NCBI GenBank assembly: GCA_016212855.1
Contig: JACRDP010000029.1
Span: 224,827 to 288,826, forward strand
Length of the DNA stretch: 64,000 nt
Direction of reading: 5' to 3'
DNA from: Elusimicrobiota bacterium
GTDB lineage: Bacteria; Elusimicrobiota; Elusimicrobia; UBA1565; UBA9628
This document shows positions 17,066 through 26,084 of this stretch, one piece after another. The translations under genes and the position numbers were made by a program. How positions within the stretch are numbered: the first letter of the stretch is position 1; every line of letters starts with the position of its first letter. The notes under the pieces were generated by a model. It had not been told where the DNA came from. It made no database searches and worked only from the letters and a program-made list of their open reading frames with translations.

Positions 17066-17776
17066 ATGATCCTCCTTTTTACGGACGGCGCCTGTTCGGG
17101 AAATCCCGGGCCCGGCGGCTGGGCCTGCGTGATCGCGAGCGCCGACGGGCGCGTCATCGAGCGCGCGGGGCGGGAGGAGCCCACGACGAATAACCGCATG
17201 GAGCTGGGCGGGGTGATCGCCGGCCTGCGCGCCGTCGAGGCGTTGCCCGGCCGCGTCGTCGTCCACACCGATTCGACCTACGTCATCGAGGGCATCACGA
17301 ACTGGATTCGCGGCTGGAAGCGCCGCGGCTGGACCACCGCCGCGGGTGAACCGGTGAAAAACGAGGACCTGTGGCGCGTGCTCGAGGCGCTCGTCGCCGC
17401 GCGCGGGCGCGGAGGCGTGGAGTGGCGCTGGGTGAAGGGTCACGACGGCCACGACGCGAACGAACGCTGCGACGAGCTCGCGGTCGCGGCGGCCAAGCGC
17501 AAGCCGTACGATTTATACGAAGGGCCTCTGATGAGCTATCCGTACGGCTCGCTGCTGCCCTCCGAGGCGAAGGCTTTGCCCGCGCGCCCGAAAGCCGGGG
17601 ATAAAAAAGCCGACACCCGCCCCGTCTCCTATCTTTCCTATTTGGACGGCAAGGTGATGCGCCACGCGACCTGGGCCGAGTGCTCGGCTCGCGTCAACGG
17701 CACGCCGGCGAAGTTCAAGAAGGTCCGCTCCGAGGATGAGGCCGCGGCCGCGCGCAAGTCCTGGGGATTAGAGTAA
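17066..17776 (+). CDS. rnhA: Ribonuclease HI with C-terminal viroplasmin-like domain
   Basis: 236 residues. The RNase HI core fills residues 1-150, with the catalytic acids in [15 protein letters not shown] and HTDSTYV and a His/Asp region in [16 protein letters not shown]. It cleaves the RNA strand of RNA-DNA hybrids. The last 50 residues ([30 protein letters not shown]) resemble the small RNA-DNA hybrid binding domain of caulimovirus viroplasmin, which in eukaryotic RNase H1 is N-terminal; here it lies at the C-terminus after a Lys/Ala/Pro linker. TACCAT lies seven bases before the ATG. Confidence 0.9.
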   Translation: MILLFTDGACSGNPGPGGWACVIASADGRVIERAGREEPTTNNRMELGGVIAGLRAVEALPGRVVVHTDSTYVIEGITNWIRGWKRRGWTTAAGEPVKNEDLWRVLEALVAARGRGGVEWRWVKGHDGHDANERCDELAVAAAKRKPYDLYEGPLMSYPYGSLLPSEAKALPARPKAGDKKADTRPVSYLSYLDGKVMRHATWAECSARVNGTPAKFKKVRSEDEAAAARKSWGLE

Positions 17777-17778
17777 CC

Positions 17779-18927
17779 TTAAGCGGCCGCGACGACTTTC
17801 CGCGACTCGACCCAAAGCCAGGCGTTGAAGGCGTGCGAGCCGAGCGCCGCGGCCCAGACGAACCAGTCGAGACGCCCGATCGCGGTCAGCGCGACGATCA
17901 GATACACGTAGTCGCGGCTGGCGATGCGCTCCACGGTCAGAGCCATAGGTCCGCGCTTGTCCTCGGGGACGCGCAGGACGAGATACCACACCGAGAAGCC
18001 GCAGGCGAGGAAGCCGGACACGAGCAGGGCGCCCGGGACGAGCCAATTTTGCCCGGGGTGCAGGCGCGCCACGCCGATGGGCAGGGCCACGAAGGTCATC
18101 AGGTGCGAAAAGTGATCGGCCCAGACGTCGTAGGCCGCGCCCGACGGCGAAGACAGGTGCTTGAGGCGTGCGATCTCACCGTCGCAGCCGTCGAGCAGGC
18201 AGCAGAACCACAGCACCAGCGCGCCGTAGAACTGCTGGCGCGCGGAGGGCGCGGCCAGCCACCACGCGCCGAGCAGGCCCAGGATCAGCCCGGCGGTCGT
18301 GACGTGGTTGGGCGTCACCGGAAAGGGCAGCAGGCAGCGCGTGATCGCGATCGAGAGCTTCCGGTCGAACCGGGCCAGGTAGCCGTCGTTGTCCTTGGCC
18401 AGGCGCGCGTACAAAGCATCTGCGGCGAGAGCTGCCCCGGAGCTACGTGTATCAAAGAAGGCGCCGGCGGCGACGTCCGCCCCGTCCGACGCCGCGAGCG
18501 CCTTCGCGTGAACGTCCTCCGGCGGCTTGGTCCCGGCGCCCAGCGCCGCGGGAGCCTGACGCAGGGCGGCCGCGGGGCGTCCGGACAGCGCCCGGCGCGC
18601 GTCGCGGGCGCCCGCGGCGGCGGCGAAATCCGTCAACGCTTCTTCGTCGGGAAAACAGTCCGCGTCGAGCGCGAGCAAGGGCAGGCGCGCGTCGAGCGCG
18701 GCCGAGCCGAGCTTGTCGCCGAGGGTCGGTACGCCGGCGGCGTGAAGCTGAAAGGACCAGCGGCGCAGGAAGTCGTCGTCGGCGCCGGCGATCACGATCC
18801 GGTCGGGGCCCAGCTCCTGGCCCGCGCGCACGGCGGAGCGCACGGCGGCCGGCAGGCCCGCGATCAAGGGCGCGCCGGGACGGTGAAGGAGGAGAACCTG
18901 CCAGCGGGGGGAGCTCTGTCCCCTCAT
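17779..18927 (-). CDS. CDP-alcohol phosphatidyltransferase with N-terminal nucleotidyltransferase-like region
   Basis: 382 residues. The C-terminal 200 residues are a membrane domain with six helices and the complete CDP-alcohol motif: Asp-x2-Asp-Gly-x2-Ala-Arg-x8-Gly-x3-Asp-x3-Asp, read as DGCDGEIARLKHL followed by SGAAYDVWADHF. It transfers a phosphoalcohol from a CDP donor. The N-terminal 170 residues look like a degenerate sugar-phosphate nucleotidyltransferase, the layout of the bifunctional inositol-phosphate cytidylyltransferase/synthases, though the usual nucleotide-binding motif is poorly kept. The start overlaps the stop of the DUF1338 gene by four bases. The polar-lipid or osmolyte product is not predictable. 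Confidence 0.8.
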   Translation of the reverse strand: MRGQSSPRWQVLLLHRPGAPLIAGLPAAVRSAVRAGQELGPDRIVIAGADDDFLRRWSFQLHAAGVPTLGDKLGSAALDARLPLLALDADCFPDEEALTDFAAAAGARDARRALSGRPAAALRQAPAALGAGTKPPEDVHAKALAASDGADVAAGAFFDTRSSGAALAADALYARLAKDNDGYLARFDRKLSIAITRCLLPFPVTPNHVTTAGLILGLLGAWWLAAPSARQQFYGALVLWFCCLLDGCDGEIARLKHLSSPSGAAYDVWADHFSHLMTFVALPIGVARLHPGQNWLVPGALLVSGFLACGFSVWYLVLRVPEDKRGPMALTVERIASRDYVYLIVALTAIGRLDWFVWAAALGSHAFNAWLWVESRKVVAAA

Positions 18928-19811
18928 GAGCGCCGCGTCATTTCGAAGAGATTCGTCGCCTGGCCGCCGAGGAAGCCCTCATAGCGGCGTCCGTCTATGA
19001 GCGGCCGCTCGGCGATCTCGAAGTAGGCGTAGGTCCAGGGCTTTTTGACCACGCGCGAGCCGGCGCGCATCTCGACCGGGATGACGACGGCCTGGGTGGA
19101 GGACTGGCGCAGCTTCGAGCCCGGCTCGCCCTCGATCTCGTGCTTCATCGGCACGCCCGCGGCCTTGAGAGCCAAGACGGTCTTCTCGATGTCGTCGAGC
19201 GAGGCCACGTCGTGCGCGTGCACCGCGGCGGTGAAGTGGTTGACCGTGTGCCCGTGCAGCAGGACCCAGGCGGCGAACTGCGACTCGCGCTCGAGGGCGA
19301 CGGCGTCGGCGGACGTGGGCGCGGGCCAGGGGCGCGAGAAGCGCGCGGCCCAGCGGCGCAGCAGCGCCTCGCGTTTGCGCGCGGGGAGCTTGGGCAGGTC
19401 GGACAACGAGGCCAGCTCCGCGTCGCTCAGCCCGGGCGCGGCCTTCGCCGCGGCGCCCGCGATGATCCGGCGCGCGCGGGGGGACAGCTCCCAGACGCGC
19501 AGCTCGGAGATGAACAGCTTGGGGAGAGCGTCCGACGGCGGCGCGAAGTGGATCGAGGTCAGCTTCTTGTCGGGAAAGTCGTAGGTCGCGGCGGCGCGGT
19601 AGCCGAGCGCCTCGAAGGGCCGCGAGATCGCCGCGATCCCGGACCAGCGCTCCTGCGCGGCGAACGTGCGGAAGGCGATGTGGTCGTTTTGGAAGTTGCC
19701 GCCGCAGCTTTTGAGGATGTTCTCGTAGGAGCGGGCGTACTCCACGCGCTCGCGGTACTCTTGCCACAGGCAGGAGAAGAGATTTTCGAGAAAAGCCGTC
19801 TGCGCGATCAT
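18924..19811 (-). CDS. DUF1338 / HglS-like 2-oxoadipate dioxygenase-decarboxylase family protein
   Basis: 295 residues. The family has a vicinal-oxygen-chelate-like fold with an iron site, and its characterised bacterial member HglS turns 2-oxoadipate into 2-hydroxyglutarate in lysine breakdown. The likely metal ligands are visible: His in NDHIAFRTF (near residue 44), His in HGHTVNHFT (near 188) and Glu in YFEIAERP (near 268). The protein is shorter than the YdcJ/HglS branch and nearer the plant-like DUF1338 forms, so the substrate may differ. The gene overlaps the downstream CDP-alcohol transferase gene by four bases. TAAAAT lies six bases before the ATG. Confidence 0.8.
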   Translation of the reverse strand: MIAQTAFLENLFSCLWQEYRERVEYARSYENILKSCGGNFQNDHIAFRTFAAQERWSGIAAISRPFEALGYRAAATYDFPDKKLTSIHFAPPSDALPKLFISELRVWELSPRARRIIAGAAAKAAPGLSDAELASLSDLPKLPARKREALLRRWAARFSRPWPAPTSADAVALERESQFAAWVLLHGHTVNHFTAAVHAHDVASLDDIEKTVLALKAAGVPMKHEIEGEPGSKLRQSSTQAVVIPVEMRAGSRVVKKPWTYAYFEIAERPLIDGRRYEGFLGGQATNLFEMTRRS

Positions 19812-19828
19812 GCCGGGATTTTACCAGA

Positions 19829-20479
19829 TTAGAACAGCTCGCCTTGGGAGTCGGTCGCGGGAGCGAGCAATCCAGGCTCATCGACGGCGACTGTCCCGAC
19901 GCGCGGGGAGACGGCGTGAATGGACAGGCGGTCGGAGGGATAGGGTCGCAGAAGCTCGGCGGCGCGTTCCGGCTTGGTCTTGGGATCGAGCCACTCGGCC
20001 TCGGCGTCCGCCGGCAGGATCGCGGGCATGCGGTCGTGAAACCGGGCGACCGCGGGGTTGGCCTCCACGGTGATCACGGCGTAGTTTCCCGGCTCCCACA
20101 GCCCCGCGAAGGAAAAGAGCTCGCCGTCTTTGAGCGCGAAATAGCGCGGCGACTTGTCCGCGCCCTTCTTGGGCCACTCGTACCAGCCGTCGGCGGGTAT
20201 GAGGGCGCGGCGCCAGCGGAACGCCTCGCGGAAGAACGGCTTGTCGGCCAAGGTTTCCGCGCGGGCGTTGATCTGCGGCTTGGCGGCGGGGCCCTTGGCC
20301 CAGGCCGGGAGCAGGCCCCAACTCATCATGGCCATGCGCTTGGCGGGCGACAGGATCAGCACGGGCGCCTGCTGGCTCGGGGCGACGTTCCACCGCGACT
20401 TGAGCCCCGGGGCCGGCGCGACGCCGAAACGGGCGGCGGTTTTAACCGGATCGGCTCCGACGGCGTAGCGTCCGCACAT
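19829..20479 (-). CDS. SRAP domain protein YedK/HMCES (abasic-site shield)
   Basis: 216 residues. Cys2 (exposed as the N-terminus after Met removal) forms a thiazolidine crosslink to abasic sites in single-stranded DNA. The other active residues are present: Asn in INARAET, Glu in GWYEWPKK and His in FHDRMPAIL. The conserved start MCGRY is intact. Length is normal for the family. TATGAT lies six bases before the ATG, with the divergent malQ gene 37 bases away. Confidence 0.93.
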   Translation of the reverse strand: MCGRYAVGADPVKTAARFGVAPAPGLKSRWNVAPSQQAPVLILSPAKRMAMMSWGLLPAWAKGPAAKPQINARAETLADKPFFREAFRWRRALIPADGWYEWPKKGADKSPRYFALKDGELFSFAGLWEPGNYAVITVEANPAVARFHDRMPAILPADAEAEWLDPKTKPERAAELLRPYPSDRLSIHAVSPRVGTVAVDEPGLLAPATDSQGELF

Positions 20480-20485
20480 GCGGCC

Positions 20486-20507
20486 ATCATACCACGTTTG
20501 CTAGAAT
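20486..20507. promoter_or_regulatory. Divergent -10 elements of yedK and malQ
   Basis: On the minus strand TATGAT (20486-20491) sits six bases before the yedK ATG. On the plus strand TAGAAT (20502-20507) sits nine bases before the malQ ATG. Both promoters are packed into 37 bases. Confidence 0.5.
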
Positions 20508-20516
20508 CCTTCTCCG

Positions 20517-22010
20517 ATGGCGGCCAAACCGACGTTGACGCGGCGCTCGAGCGGCGTGCTCCTGCACCCGACCTCCTGGCCCGGCGCGCGGGGCGGGACC
20601 TTGGGCGCGGCGGCGCGCGAGTTCACGGATTTCCTCGCCGACACCGGCCAGTCCTGGTGGCAGATGCTCCCGGTGTGCCCGCCCGACGAGCTCGGCTCGC
20701 CCTACGCCTCGCCCTCGAGCTTCGCGGGCAGCCCTTCGTTGATCTGCACGGACCTGCTCGCGGCCGAAGGCCTGCTCAAGAAGGCGGAACTGGGCCAGTC
20801 CAAGCCGAAGGCGCTGCGCGCGGCCTTCCACGGCTTCGGCCGCCGCGGCTCGAAAGAGGATAAGCAGGATTTCGAGTCCTTCCGGGTCCGCGAGGCGTCC
20901 TGGCTCGCCGATCACGCGTTGTTCTGCGCGCTCAAGGACGCCAACCAGGCGCGGCCCTGGACCGAGTGGGACGAGCGCCTGCGCCGCCGTGACCCCGCGC
21001 GTCTGGCCGAGGCGCGCGCGAACGTCCCCGACGAAATACGCTTCCACGAGTTTTCTCAGTGGCTGTTCGCGCGCCAATGGGAGGCCCTTCGCCTTCACGC
21101 CGCCGCGCGCGGCGTCGGCCTCATGGGCGACGCGCCGATCTACGTGCGCCATGACAGCGCGGACTGCTGGGCCAACCAGGAGCTGTTCCAGCTCGACGCC
21201 TCCGGACGGCCGACGGCGGTCGCGGGCGTGCCGCCCGACTACTTCTCCAAGGCCGGACAGCTGTGGGGAAATCCGCTGTACCGCTGGGAGCGCCATCAGG
21301 AAACCGCCTTCAAGTGGTGGATCGGACGGCTCAAGGCCTGCGCCGAGCGCTTCGACGCCCTGCGCCTCGACCACTTCATCGGCTTCCGCAATTATTGGGA
21401 GATCCCGGCGGGCGAGACCACCGCGATCAAGGGTCGCTGGGTGCAGGCGCCCGGCGACGAGTTCTTCGACGCCGTCCTGCGCGGAGTGCCCCAACTCGAG
21501 ATCGTGGCCGAGGACCTCGGCGTCGCCACGCCCGGGGTCCTCGCCCTCCGGGACAAGTACAAGCTGCCCGGCATGAGCCTCGCGCAATTCTCCTTCGGCG
21601 GCGCCGAGAAGGACTGGCCGAACGCCTGGAAGGAAAACTGCGTCGGCTACACCGGCACGCACGACAACGACACCACGCGCGCCTGGTGGGAGGACGACGG
21701 GACCGTGAACGCTCAGCGCTCCGCCGCCGACGCCGAAAAAGAGCGCCGCGCCTTCCGCCGCGCCCTCGGCCGCGAGCCCGAGCGCCCGTCCTGGGAAATG
21801 ATCGGCATGGTCTGGCGCTCACCCGCGCGCACGGCGATAGCGCCGATGCAGGATTTGCTCGACCTCGGCCCCGACGCGCGCATGAACCGGCCCGGCACGA
21901 CGGAAAAAAACTGGCGCTGGCGCATGGACGCGGGCGCTCTGACTCCGCGCCTCGCCGGGCGTCTCGCCTTGCTCACCGGCGCCGCCGGCCGCGCGCCGGA
22001 CGCGGAATGA
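20517..22010 (+). CDS. malQ: 4-alpha-glucanotransferase (amylomaltase, GH77)
   Basis: 497 residues, normal for GH77. It moves segments of alpha-1,4-glucan between chains in glycogen or maltodextrin metabolism. The N-terminus [20 protein letters not shown] and [17 protein letters not shown] are typical. The catalytic nucleophile Asp is in ALRLDHFIG, the acid/base Glu in VAEDLGV and the third Asp in YTGTHDNDT. It overlaps the following glgB gene by four bases (ATGA), forming a two-gene glycogen operon. Confidence 0.95.
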   Translation: MAAKPTLTRRSSGVLLHPTSWPGARGGTLGAAAREFTDFLADTGQSWWQMLPVCPPDELGSPYASPSSFAGSPSLICTDLLAAEGLLKKAELGQSKPKALRAAFHGFGRRGSKEDKQDFESFRVREASWLADHALFCALKDANQARPWTEWDERLRRRDPARLAEARANVPDEIRFHEFSQWLFARQWEALRLHAAARGVGLMGDAPIYVRHDSADCWANQELFQLDASGRPTAVAGVPPDYFSKAGQLWGNPLYRWERHQETAFKWWIGRLKACAERFDALRLDHFIGFRNYWEIPAGETTAIKGRWVQAPGDEFFDAVLRGVPQLEIVAEDLGVATPGVLALRDKYKLPGMSLAQFSFGGAEKDWPNAWKENCVGYTGTHDNDTTRAWWEDDGTVNAQRSAADAEKERRAFRRALGREPERPSWEMIGMVWRSPARTAIAPMQDLLDLGPDARMNRPGTTEKNWRWRMDAGALTPRLAGRLALLTGAAGRAPDAE

Positions 22011-23902
22011 GCGGCCTCACCGACCTCGACCTCCATCTTTTCAATGAAGGCACGCACGGGCGGCTCTACGAAAAGCTCGGCGCGCATCTCGAGACTCTCG
22101 GCGGCAAAAAAGGCGTCCGCTTCGCCGTCTGGGCGCCCAACGCAAAAAAAGTCACGGTGATCGGCGACTTTAACGGTTGGGCCAAGACTAAAAATCCGCT
22201 CAAGCCGCGCGCCTCCTCCGGCATCTGGGAGGGCTTTATCCCCGGCGTCAAGAAAGGCGACGTGTACAAATATTGGGTTTCGTCCCATCACGGCGGGCAC
22301 AAGGCCGAAAAGGCCGACCCGTACGGCTTCAGGCACGAAGAGCCGCCGCGCACGGCCTCGATCGTCTGGGATCTCGACTACGAGTGGGGCGACGCCGAAT
22401 GGGTCGCGGGCCGCAAGCAACGAAACGCTTTGAACGCGCCTATGTCGGTCTACGAGTGCCATCTCGGCTCCTGGCGGCGCGTGCCGGAGGAAGGCAACCG
22501 CTCGCTGAGCTACCGCGAGATCGCTCCTCTGCTCGCCGCGCACGTGAAGAAGCTCGGCTTCACCCACATCGAGCTCATGCCCGTCATGGAGCATCCCTTT
22601 TACGGCTCTTGGGGCTATCAGACGACGGGCTATTTCGCGCCGACCTCGCGCTACGGTTCGGCGCAGGACTTCATGTTCCTCGTCGATCATCTGCATCAGG
22701 AAGGCATCGGCGTCATCCTCGATTGGGTCCCGTCGCATTTCCCGACCGACGGGCACGGCCTTCATTTTTTCGACGGAACCGCCTTATACGAGCACGCCGA
22801 CCCGAAGCTGGGCTTTCATCCCGACTGGAAATCGTCCATCTACAATTACGGGCGCAACGAAGTGCGCGCGTTCCTGATCTCCAACGCCCTGTTCTGGCTG
22901 GATAAATTCCACGCCGACGGCCTGCGCGTGGACGCCGTCGCCTCGATGCTGTATCTCGATTACTCGCGCAAAGAAGGAGAGTGGATCGCGAACAAGCACG
23001 GCGGCCGCGAGAACCTCGAGGCCATCGACTTCCTGAAGCAGCTCAACGAGCGCGTGTACGGCGAGTACCCCGACGCGCAGACCACGGCGGAAGAAAGCAC
23101 GGCCTGGGGCGGCGTGTCGAAGCCGACGTACCTGGGCGGTTTGGGTTTCGGCCTCAAGTGGGACATGGGCTGGATGCACGACACGCTCAAGTACATGCGC
23201 GAGGACCCGGTCCACCGCAAGTACCACCACAACGAGATCACCTTCCGCGCGATCTACCAGTTCCACGAGAACTTCGTGATGCCGCTCTCGCACGACGAGG
23301 TCGTGCACGGTAAGGGCGCCTTGATCGCGCAGATGCCCGGCGACGACTGGCGCAAGTTCGCCAACCTGCGTCTGCTCTACGCCTGGCAGTGGGCGATGCC
23401 CGGCAAGAAGCTCGTGTTCATGGGCGGCGAGTTCGCCCAGCGTCAGGAGTGGGGGCATGACCGCTCGCTCGACTGGCATCTGCTCGCGCACGACCCCCAT
23501 AAGGGCGTGATGCGCTGGGTGGAGCGGCTCAACCGGATTTACCGTTCCGAGCCCGCTCTGCACGAGAAGGATTGCGACCACACGGGCTTCGAGTGGGTCG
23601 ATTCCTCCGATTCGGACAATTCCGTCGTATCCTTCCTGCGCAAAGGCGCCTTGCCCGACGAGGAAGTCCTGTGCGTGTTCAACTTCACGCCGGTGCCGCG
23701 TCCGAACTATCGCGTGGGCGTGCCGTGCGCCGGCTGGTGGGGAGAGCTCGCGGACTCCGACGCCTCCGAGTTCGGCGGCTCGGGCGTCACCTTGGGCGGC
23801 GGGGTCAAGGCCGACAAGGAGCCTTGGCACGGGCGGGCGTTCTCGGTCAAGATGCAGTTGCCGCCGCTCGCCGCCGTTTTTTTGAAGCGACCGGCTAAGT
23901 AG
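22007..23902 (+). CDS. glgB: 1,4-alpha-glucan branching enzyme
   Basis: 631 residues. An N-terminal CBM48 domain ([19 protein letters not shown], residues about 35-120) precedes the GH13 barrel. The catalytic residues are in [11 protein letters not shown] (nucleophile Asp), [10 protein letters not shown] (acid/base Glu) and [10 protein letters not shown] (transition-state Asp), and the C-terminal all-beta domain is complete. It forms alpha-1,6 branches in glycogen. The protein lacks the extra N1 module of the longest GlgB forms. The start at the ATGA overlap with malQ fits the known N-terminus; no glycogen synthase or phosphorylase gene is in the window. Confidence 0.95.
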   Translation: MSGLTDLDLHLFNEGTHGRLYEKLGAHLETLGGKKGVRFAVWAPNAKKVTVIGDFNGWAKTKNPLKPRASSGIWEGFIPGVKKGDVYKYWVSSHHGGHKAEKADPYGFRHEEPPRTASIVWDLDYEWGDAEWVAGRKQRNALNAPMSVYECHLGSWRRVPEEGNRSLSYREIAPLLAAHVKKLGFTHIELMPVMEHPFYGSWGYQTTGYFAPTSRYGSAQDFMFLVDHLHQEGIGVILDWVPSHFPTDGHGLHFFDGTALYEHADPKLGFHPDWKSSIYNYGRNEVRAFLISNALFWLDKFHADGLRVDAVASMLYLDYSRKEGEWIANKHGGRENLEAIDFLKQLNERVYGEYPDAQTTAEESTAWGGVSKPTYLGGLGFGLKWDMGWMHDTLKYMREDPVHRKYHHNEITFRAIYQFHENFVMPLSHDEVVHGKGALIAQMPGDDWRKFANLRLLYAWQWAMPGKKLVFMGGEFAQRQEWGHDRSLDWHLLAHDPHKGVMRWVERLNRIYRSEPALHEKDCDHTGFEWVDSSDSDNSVVSFLRKGALPDEEVLCVFNFTPVPRPNYRVGVPCAGWWGELADSDASEFGGSGVTLGGGVKADKEPWHGRAFSVKMQLPPLAAVFLKRPAK

Positions 23903-23919
23903 CGCGCACGTTCTCCGCG

Positions 23920-23979
23920 CTATCCACAGGAGGCGGTTTCAGTGTTGTCGACAACACCGCGAGCCGAGGTTGTGGATAA
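23920..23979. repeat. Symmetric dyad: palindrome between inverted DnaA-box-like sites
   Basis: A perfect 16-base palindrome GTGTTGTCGACAACAC (23942-23957) is flanked at equal distance (13 bases) by TATCCACA (23921-23928) and its inverse TGTGGATA (23971-23978). The right site extends to the full TTATCCACA consensus in reverse. It lies between the convergent glgB and 24257 genes. A similar layout occurs at 61332-61369. Confidence 0.6.
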
Positions 23980-24014
23980 CGTGGGGAACGGCCGGACGCG
24001 CGCGACTTGGCGCG

Positions 24015-24191
24015 TTACTGGGGGTCCGGCCAGCGGCCGCCGATGAGGCTCTTCGTCTTCGACTTGCTGTTCGTCTGGTTGTCCTGCAGCGCCTTCAGAT
24101 AGCCGTCCGCGCGCGGGATCGCGTCGCTCTCCAGGCCGGGGGTGTTCTTGCCGCAGGCGCGCGGCGGCGCGGTGAAGCGCGACTGCATCAA
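24015..24191 (-). CDS. Possible small protein (doubtful)
   Basis: A 58-residue frame starting MQSRFTAPPRACGKNTPG and ending SLIGGRWPDPQ. Its composition (Lys, Asn, Gln, Ser, Thr) is unlike the Arg/Pro/Gly-rich shadow frames of this G+C-rich genome, and it fills an otherwise empty stretch after the 24257 gene on the same strand. The frame is open further upstream, into the end of that gene. No family, SD or -10 element supports it. It may be the frame-shifted remnant of a longer C-terminus. Confidence 0.25.
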   Translation of the reverse strand: MMQSRFTAPPRACGKNTPGLESDAIPRADGYLKALQDNQTNSKSKTKSLIGGRWPDPQ

Positions 24192-24256
24192 GCCGGCGGC
24201 GTCGGCGTCGCCCCAGAACCAGGACACGAAGAGGATGCCCTCCTGCGCGCGCGGCT

Positions 24257-24973
24257 TTAGAAGCGGGTAGAGTAGTTGACGCCGACCTTCTCGGAGGCCA
24301 TGCGCCCGTCCTTCAGGCCCCACTCGGTCTTCAGCGACAGGGGAGAGCCGCGGCGGGCAAGGCTCAGGGCCGCGAGGCCGCGGCCGTCGCCGTTCTGCAG
24401 GGCGCGTTGCGCGGCCAGGCCGGTGCAGGTGTCGAAGTCCACGCGCAGCGGACCGACGTTGAAGTCGGTGCGCAGGCCGGCGACGTACAGGTACGCGCCG
24501 CCGAGCACGCCGGCTGACATCATGAATTCGGGGTCCCAGTTGGAGAGGTTGGAGGCGTAGGCGCCCGAGTCCTTGCCGAAGCGCTCGAGCTGGTAGCGGC
24601 GGACCAAGGCGTCGGCCATCGCGTCGGTGAGCACGGTCGCGTGGATGCCGGCGGCCCGGCGCTGCCAGGCGGCGGTCTCGGCGGGGCCCATCGGGCCGAC
24701 CGGGCGGCTCTCCAGCAGGTGGCGGACGGCCTTATCCTCGCGCTGGCGCAGGCGCTCGGCGAAAATCTGGTCGGAGGTGCCGACCGGCACCGCGCTCAGG
24801 CGGCGCGACAGGCGGCCCGGCAGAACGGCGGAGATCAGGTGGCCGCGGACGAGCCCGTAAACGCCGTCGGCGACGGCCTCGACGCCCCGGTATACCGGGC
24901 GGGCCGACTCGGCCCAATCGGCGCCACGGGCGCCGGGGGCCAGGAGCAGGAGGGCGATCAGGCTGATCTTCAC
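24257..24973 (-). CDS. Exported protein of unknown function, possibly outer membrane
   Basis: 238 residues from the GTG at 24973. This start gives a clean signal peptide (VKISLIALLLLAPGARG) and has TACCCT seven bases upstream, the leaderless pattern seen elsewhere; longer starts would add a Pro-rich, non-signal N-terminus. The mature protein has a helical first half (residues 20-140) and a C-terminal part with alternating polar/apolar residues ending in Tyr-Ser-Thr-Arg-Phe. A terminal Phe is common in outer-membrane proteins, but the length is short for a barrel. No family recognised. Confidence 0.6.
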   Translation of the reverse strand: MKISLIALLLLAPGARGADWAESARPVYRGVEAVADGVYGLVRGHLISAVLPGRLSRRLSAVPVGTSDQIFAERLRQREDKAVRHLLESRPVGPMGPAETAAWQRRAAGIHATVLTDAMADALVRRYQLERFGKDSGAYASNLSNWDPEFMMSAGVLGGAYLYVAGLRTDFNVGPLRVDFDTCTGLAAQRALQNGDGRGLAALSLARRGSPLSLKTEWGLKDGRMASEKVGVNYSTRF

Positions 24974-24980
24974 TCCTCCC

Positions 24981-24986
24981 AGGGTA
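24981..24986 (-). promoter_or_regulatory. -10 hexamer of leaderless type deciding the GTG start at 24973
   Basis: TACCCT on the minus strand, seven bases before GTG. It favours 24973 over the longer frame opening at 25105. Confidence 0.4.
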
Positions 24987-25218
24987 GCCGGCAAAGAGGT
25001 CGAAGACGGGGGCCCGGGGACTACGGGGAGGTCGGCGGGGGGCCCCTCCAAATATGGGCCCATAGACCTATGAGATAGGGACGGCGGGGACGCTCGGCGC
25101 GTCATCGTGTTGTCCTCTTATGATTCGCCCTCGGCGAATCTATCGGCGTTGCAGCGGCAATCCCCGCCGTCGAGAGAGTATAGACCGATCGTGTTTCGGA
25201 TTTTGTATCCTGGCACCC

Positions 25219-25998
25219 ATGAAATACGCCATTTTGGCCGTTTTATTCGCCGCTTTGCCTGCCCAGGCCTTGATCAAGACCAAGCTCGTCGAATACAAGC
25301 ACGGAGACGTCGTCCTTCAGGGCTATGCCGCCTGGGAGGATGGGTTTAAGGACACCCGTCCGGGCGTGCTCGTCGTCCATGAGTGGTGGGGGCAGGGCCC
25401 CTACGCCCGCCGCCGCGCGGAGCAGCTCGCTAAATTGGGCTATACCGCCTTCGCGTTGGATATGTACGGGAAAGGCGTATACGCTAAGGATCATGAAGAA
25501 GCGGGAAAGCTCGCCGGGGCCTTCTTCGGCGACCGCAAGGCCATGCGCGAGCGAGCCCTGGCCGGCCTGGAGCAGCTCAAGAAGCTGCCCTTCGTCGACC
25601 AAGGCAAGGTGGCCGCCATCGGCTACTGCTTCGGCGGCACGACCGTCCTGGAGTTGGCACGGGCCGGGACCGACCTCAAGGGCGTGGCGAGCTTCCACGG
25701 CAACCTGGCCACCCCGACGCCCACGACGGAGAAACCCAAGGCGTCGATCTTGGTCCTCCACGGCGCCGACGACAACTTCGTCAATCCCGGCGTTCCCGCG
25801 TTCATCGAGGAAATGCGCAAATCCGGGGCGGATTGGTCCTTCGTCCAGTACGGCGGGGCCGTGCACAGCTTTACCGTTCCCGAGGCGGGCACCGACACCT
25901 CCAAGGGCATGGCCTATAACAAGGAGGCCGACCGCCGTTCCTGGGAGACGATGAAGTCGTTCTTCGAAGAGATCTTTTCCGACAAGCCGACAAAGTAA
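25219..25998 (+). CDS. Exported dienelactone hydrolase family protein
   Basis: 259 residues with a signal peptide (MKYAILAVLFAALPAQA). The mature protein is a dienelactone hydrolase-like alpha/beta hydrolase with the Cys nucleophile in GYCFGG, Asp in HGADDNFV and His in GGAVHSFT. The Glu of VVHEWWG is also conserved in the family. Substrates of exported members are mostly unknown; the fold hydrolyses esters or lactones. The ATG at 25219 is preceded by TATCCT and seven bases, and an upstream frame opening at 25120 gives Arg-rich non-family residues. Confidence 0.87.
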   Translation: MKYAILAVLFAALPAQALIKTKLVEYKHGDVVLQGYAAWEDGFKDTRPGVLVVHEWWGQGPYARRRAEQLAKLGYTAFALDMYGKGVYAKDHEEAGKLAGAFFGDRKAMRERALAGLEQLKKLPFVDQGKVAAIGYCFGGTTVLELARAGTDLKGVASFHGNLATPTPTTEKPKASILVLHGADDNFVNPGVPAFIEEMRKSGADWSFVQYGGAVHSFTVPEAGTDTSKGMAYNKEADRRSWETMKSFFEEIFSDKPTK

Positions 25999-26084
25999 CA
26001 ACCTCAGTGGTTTGGGACCCTCGGACGGGGTTCCGGCGTCCGCCGACCCCTTCGGCGGGGTCGTTCCCGGGGTATCCTGGGAAG

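Noticed and set aside
16950..17066. yybP-ykoY manganese riboswitch before the TerC gene
   Set aside because: Only 26 bases separate the divergent starts, too short for the element.
23920..23979. Chromosome replication origin
   Set aside because: Only two DnaA-box-like sites, no A+T-rich unwinding region and no dnaA/dnaN/gidA neighbours.
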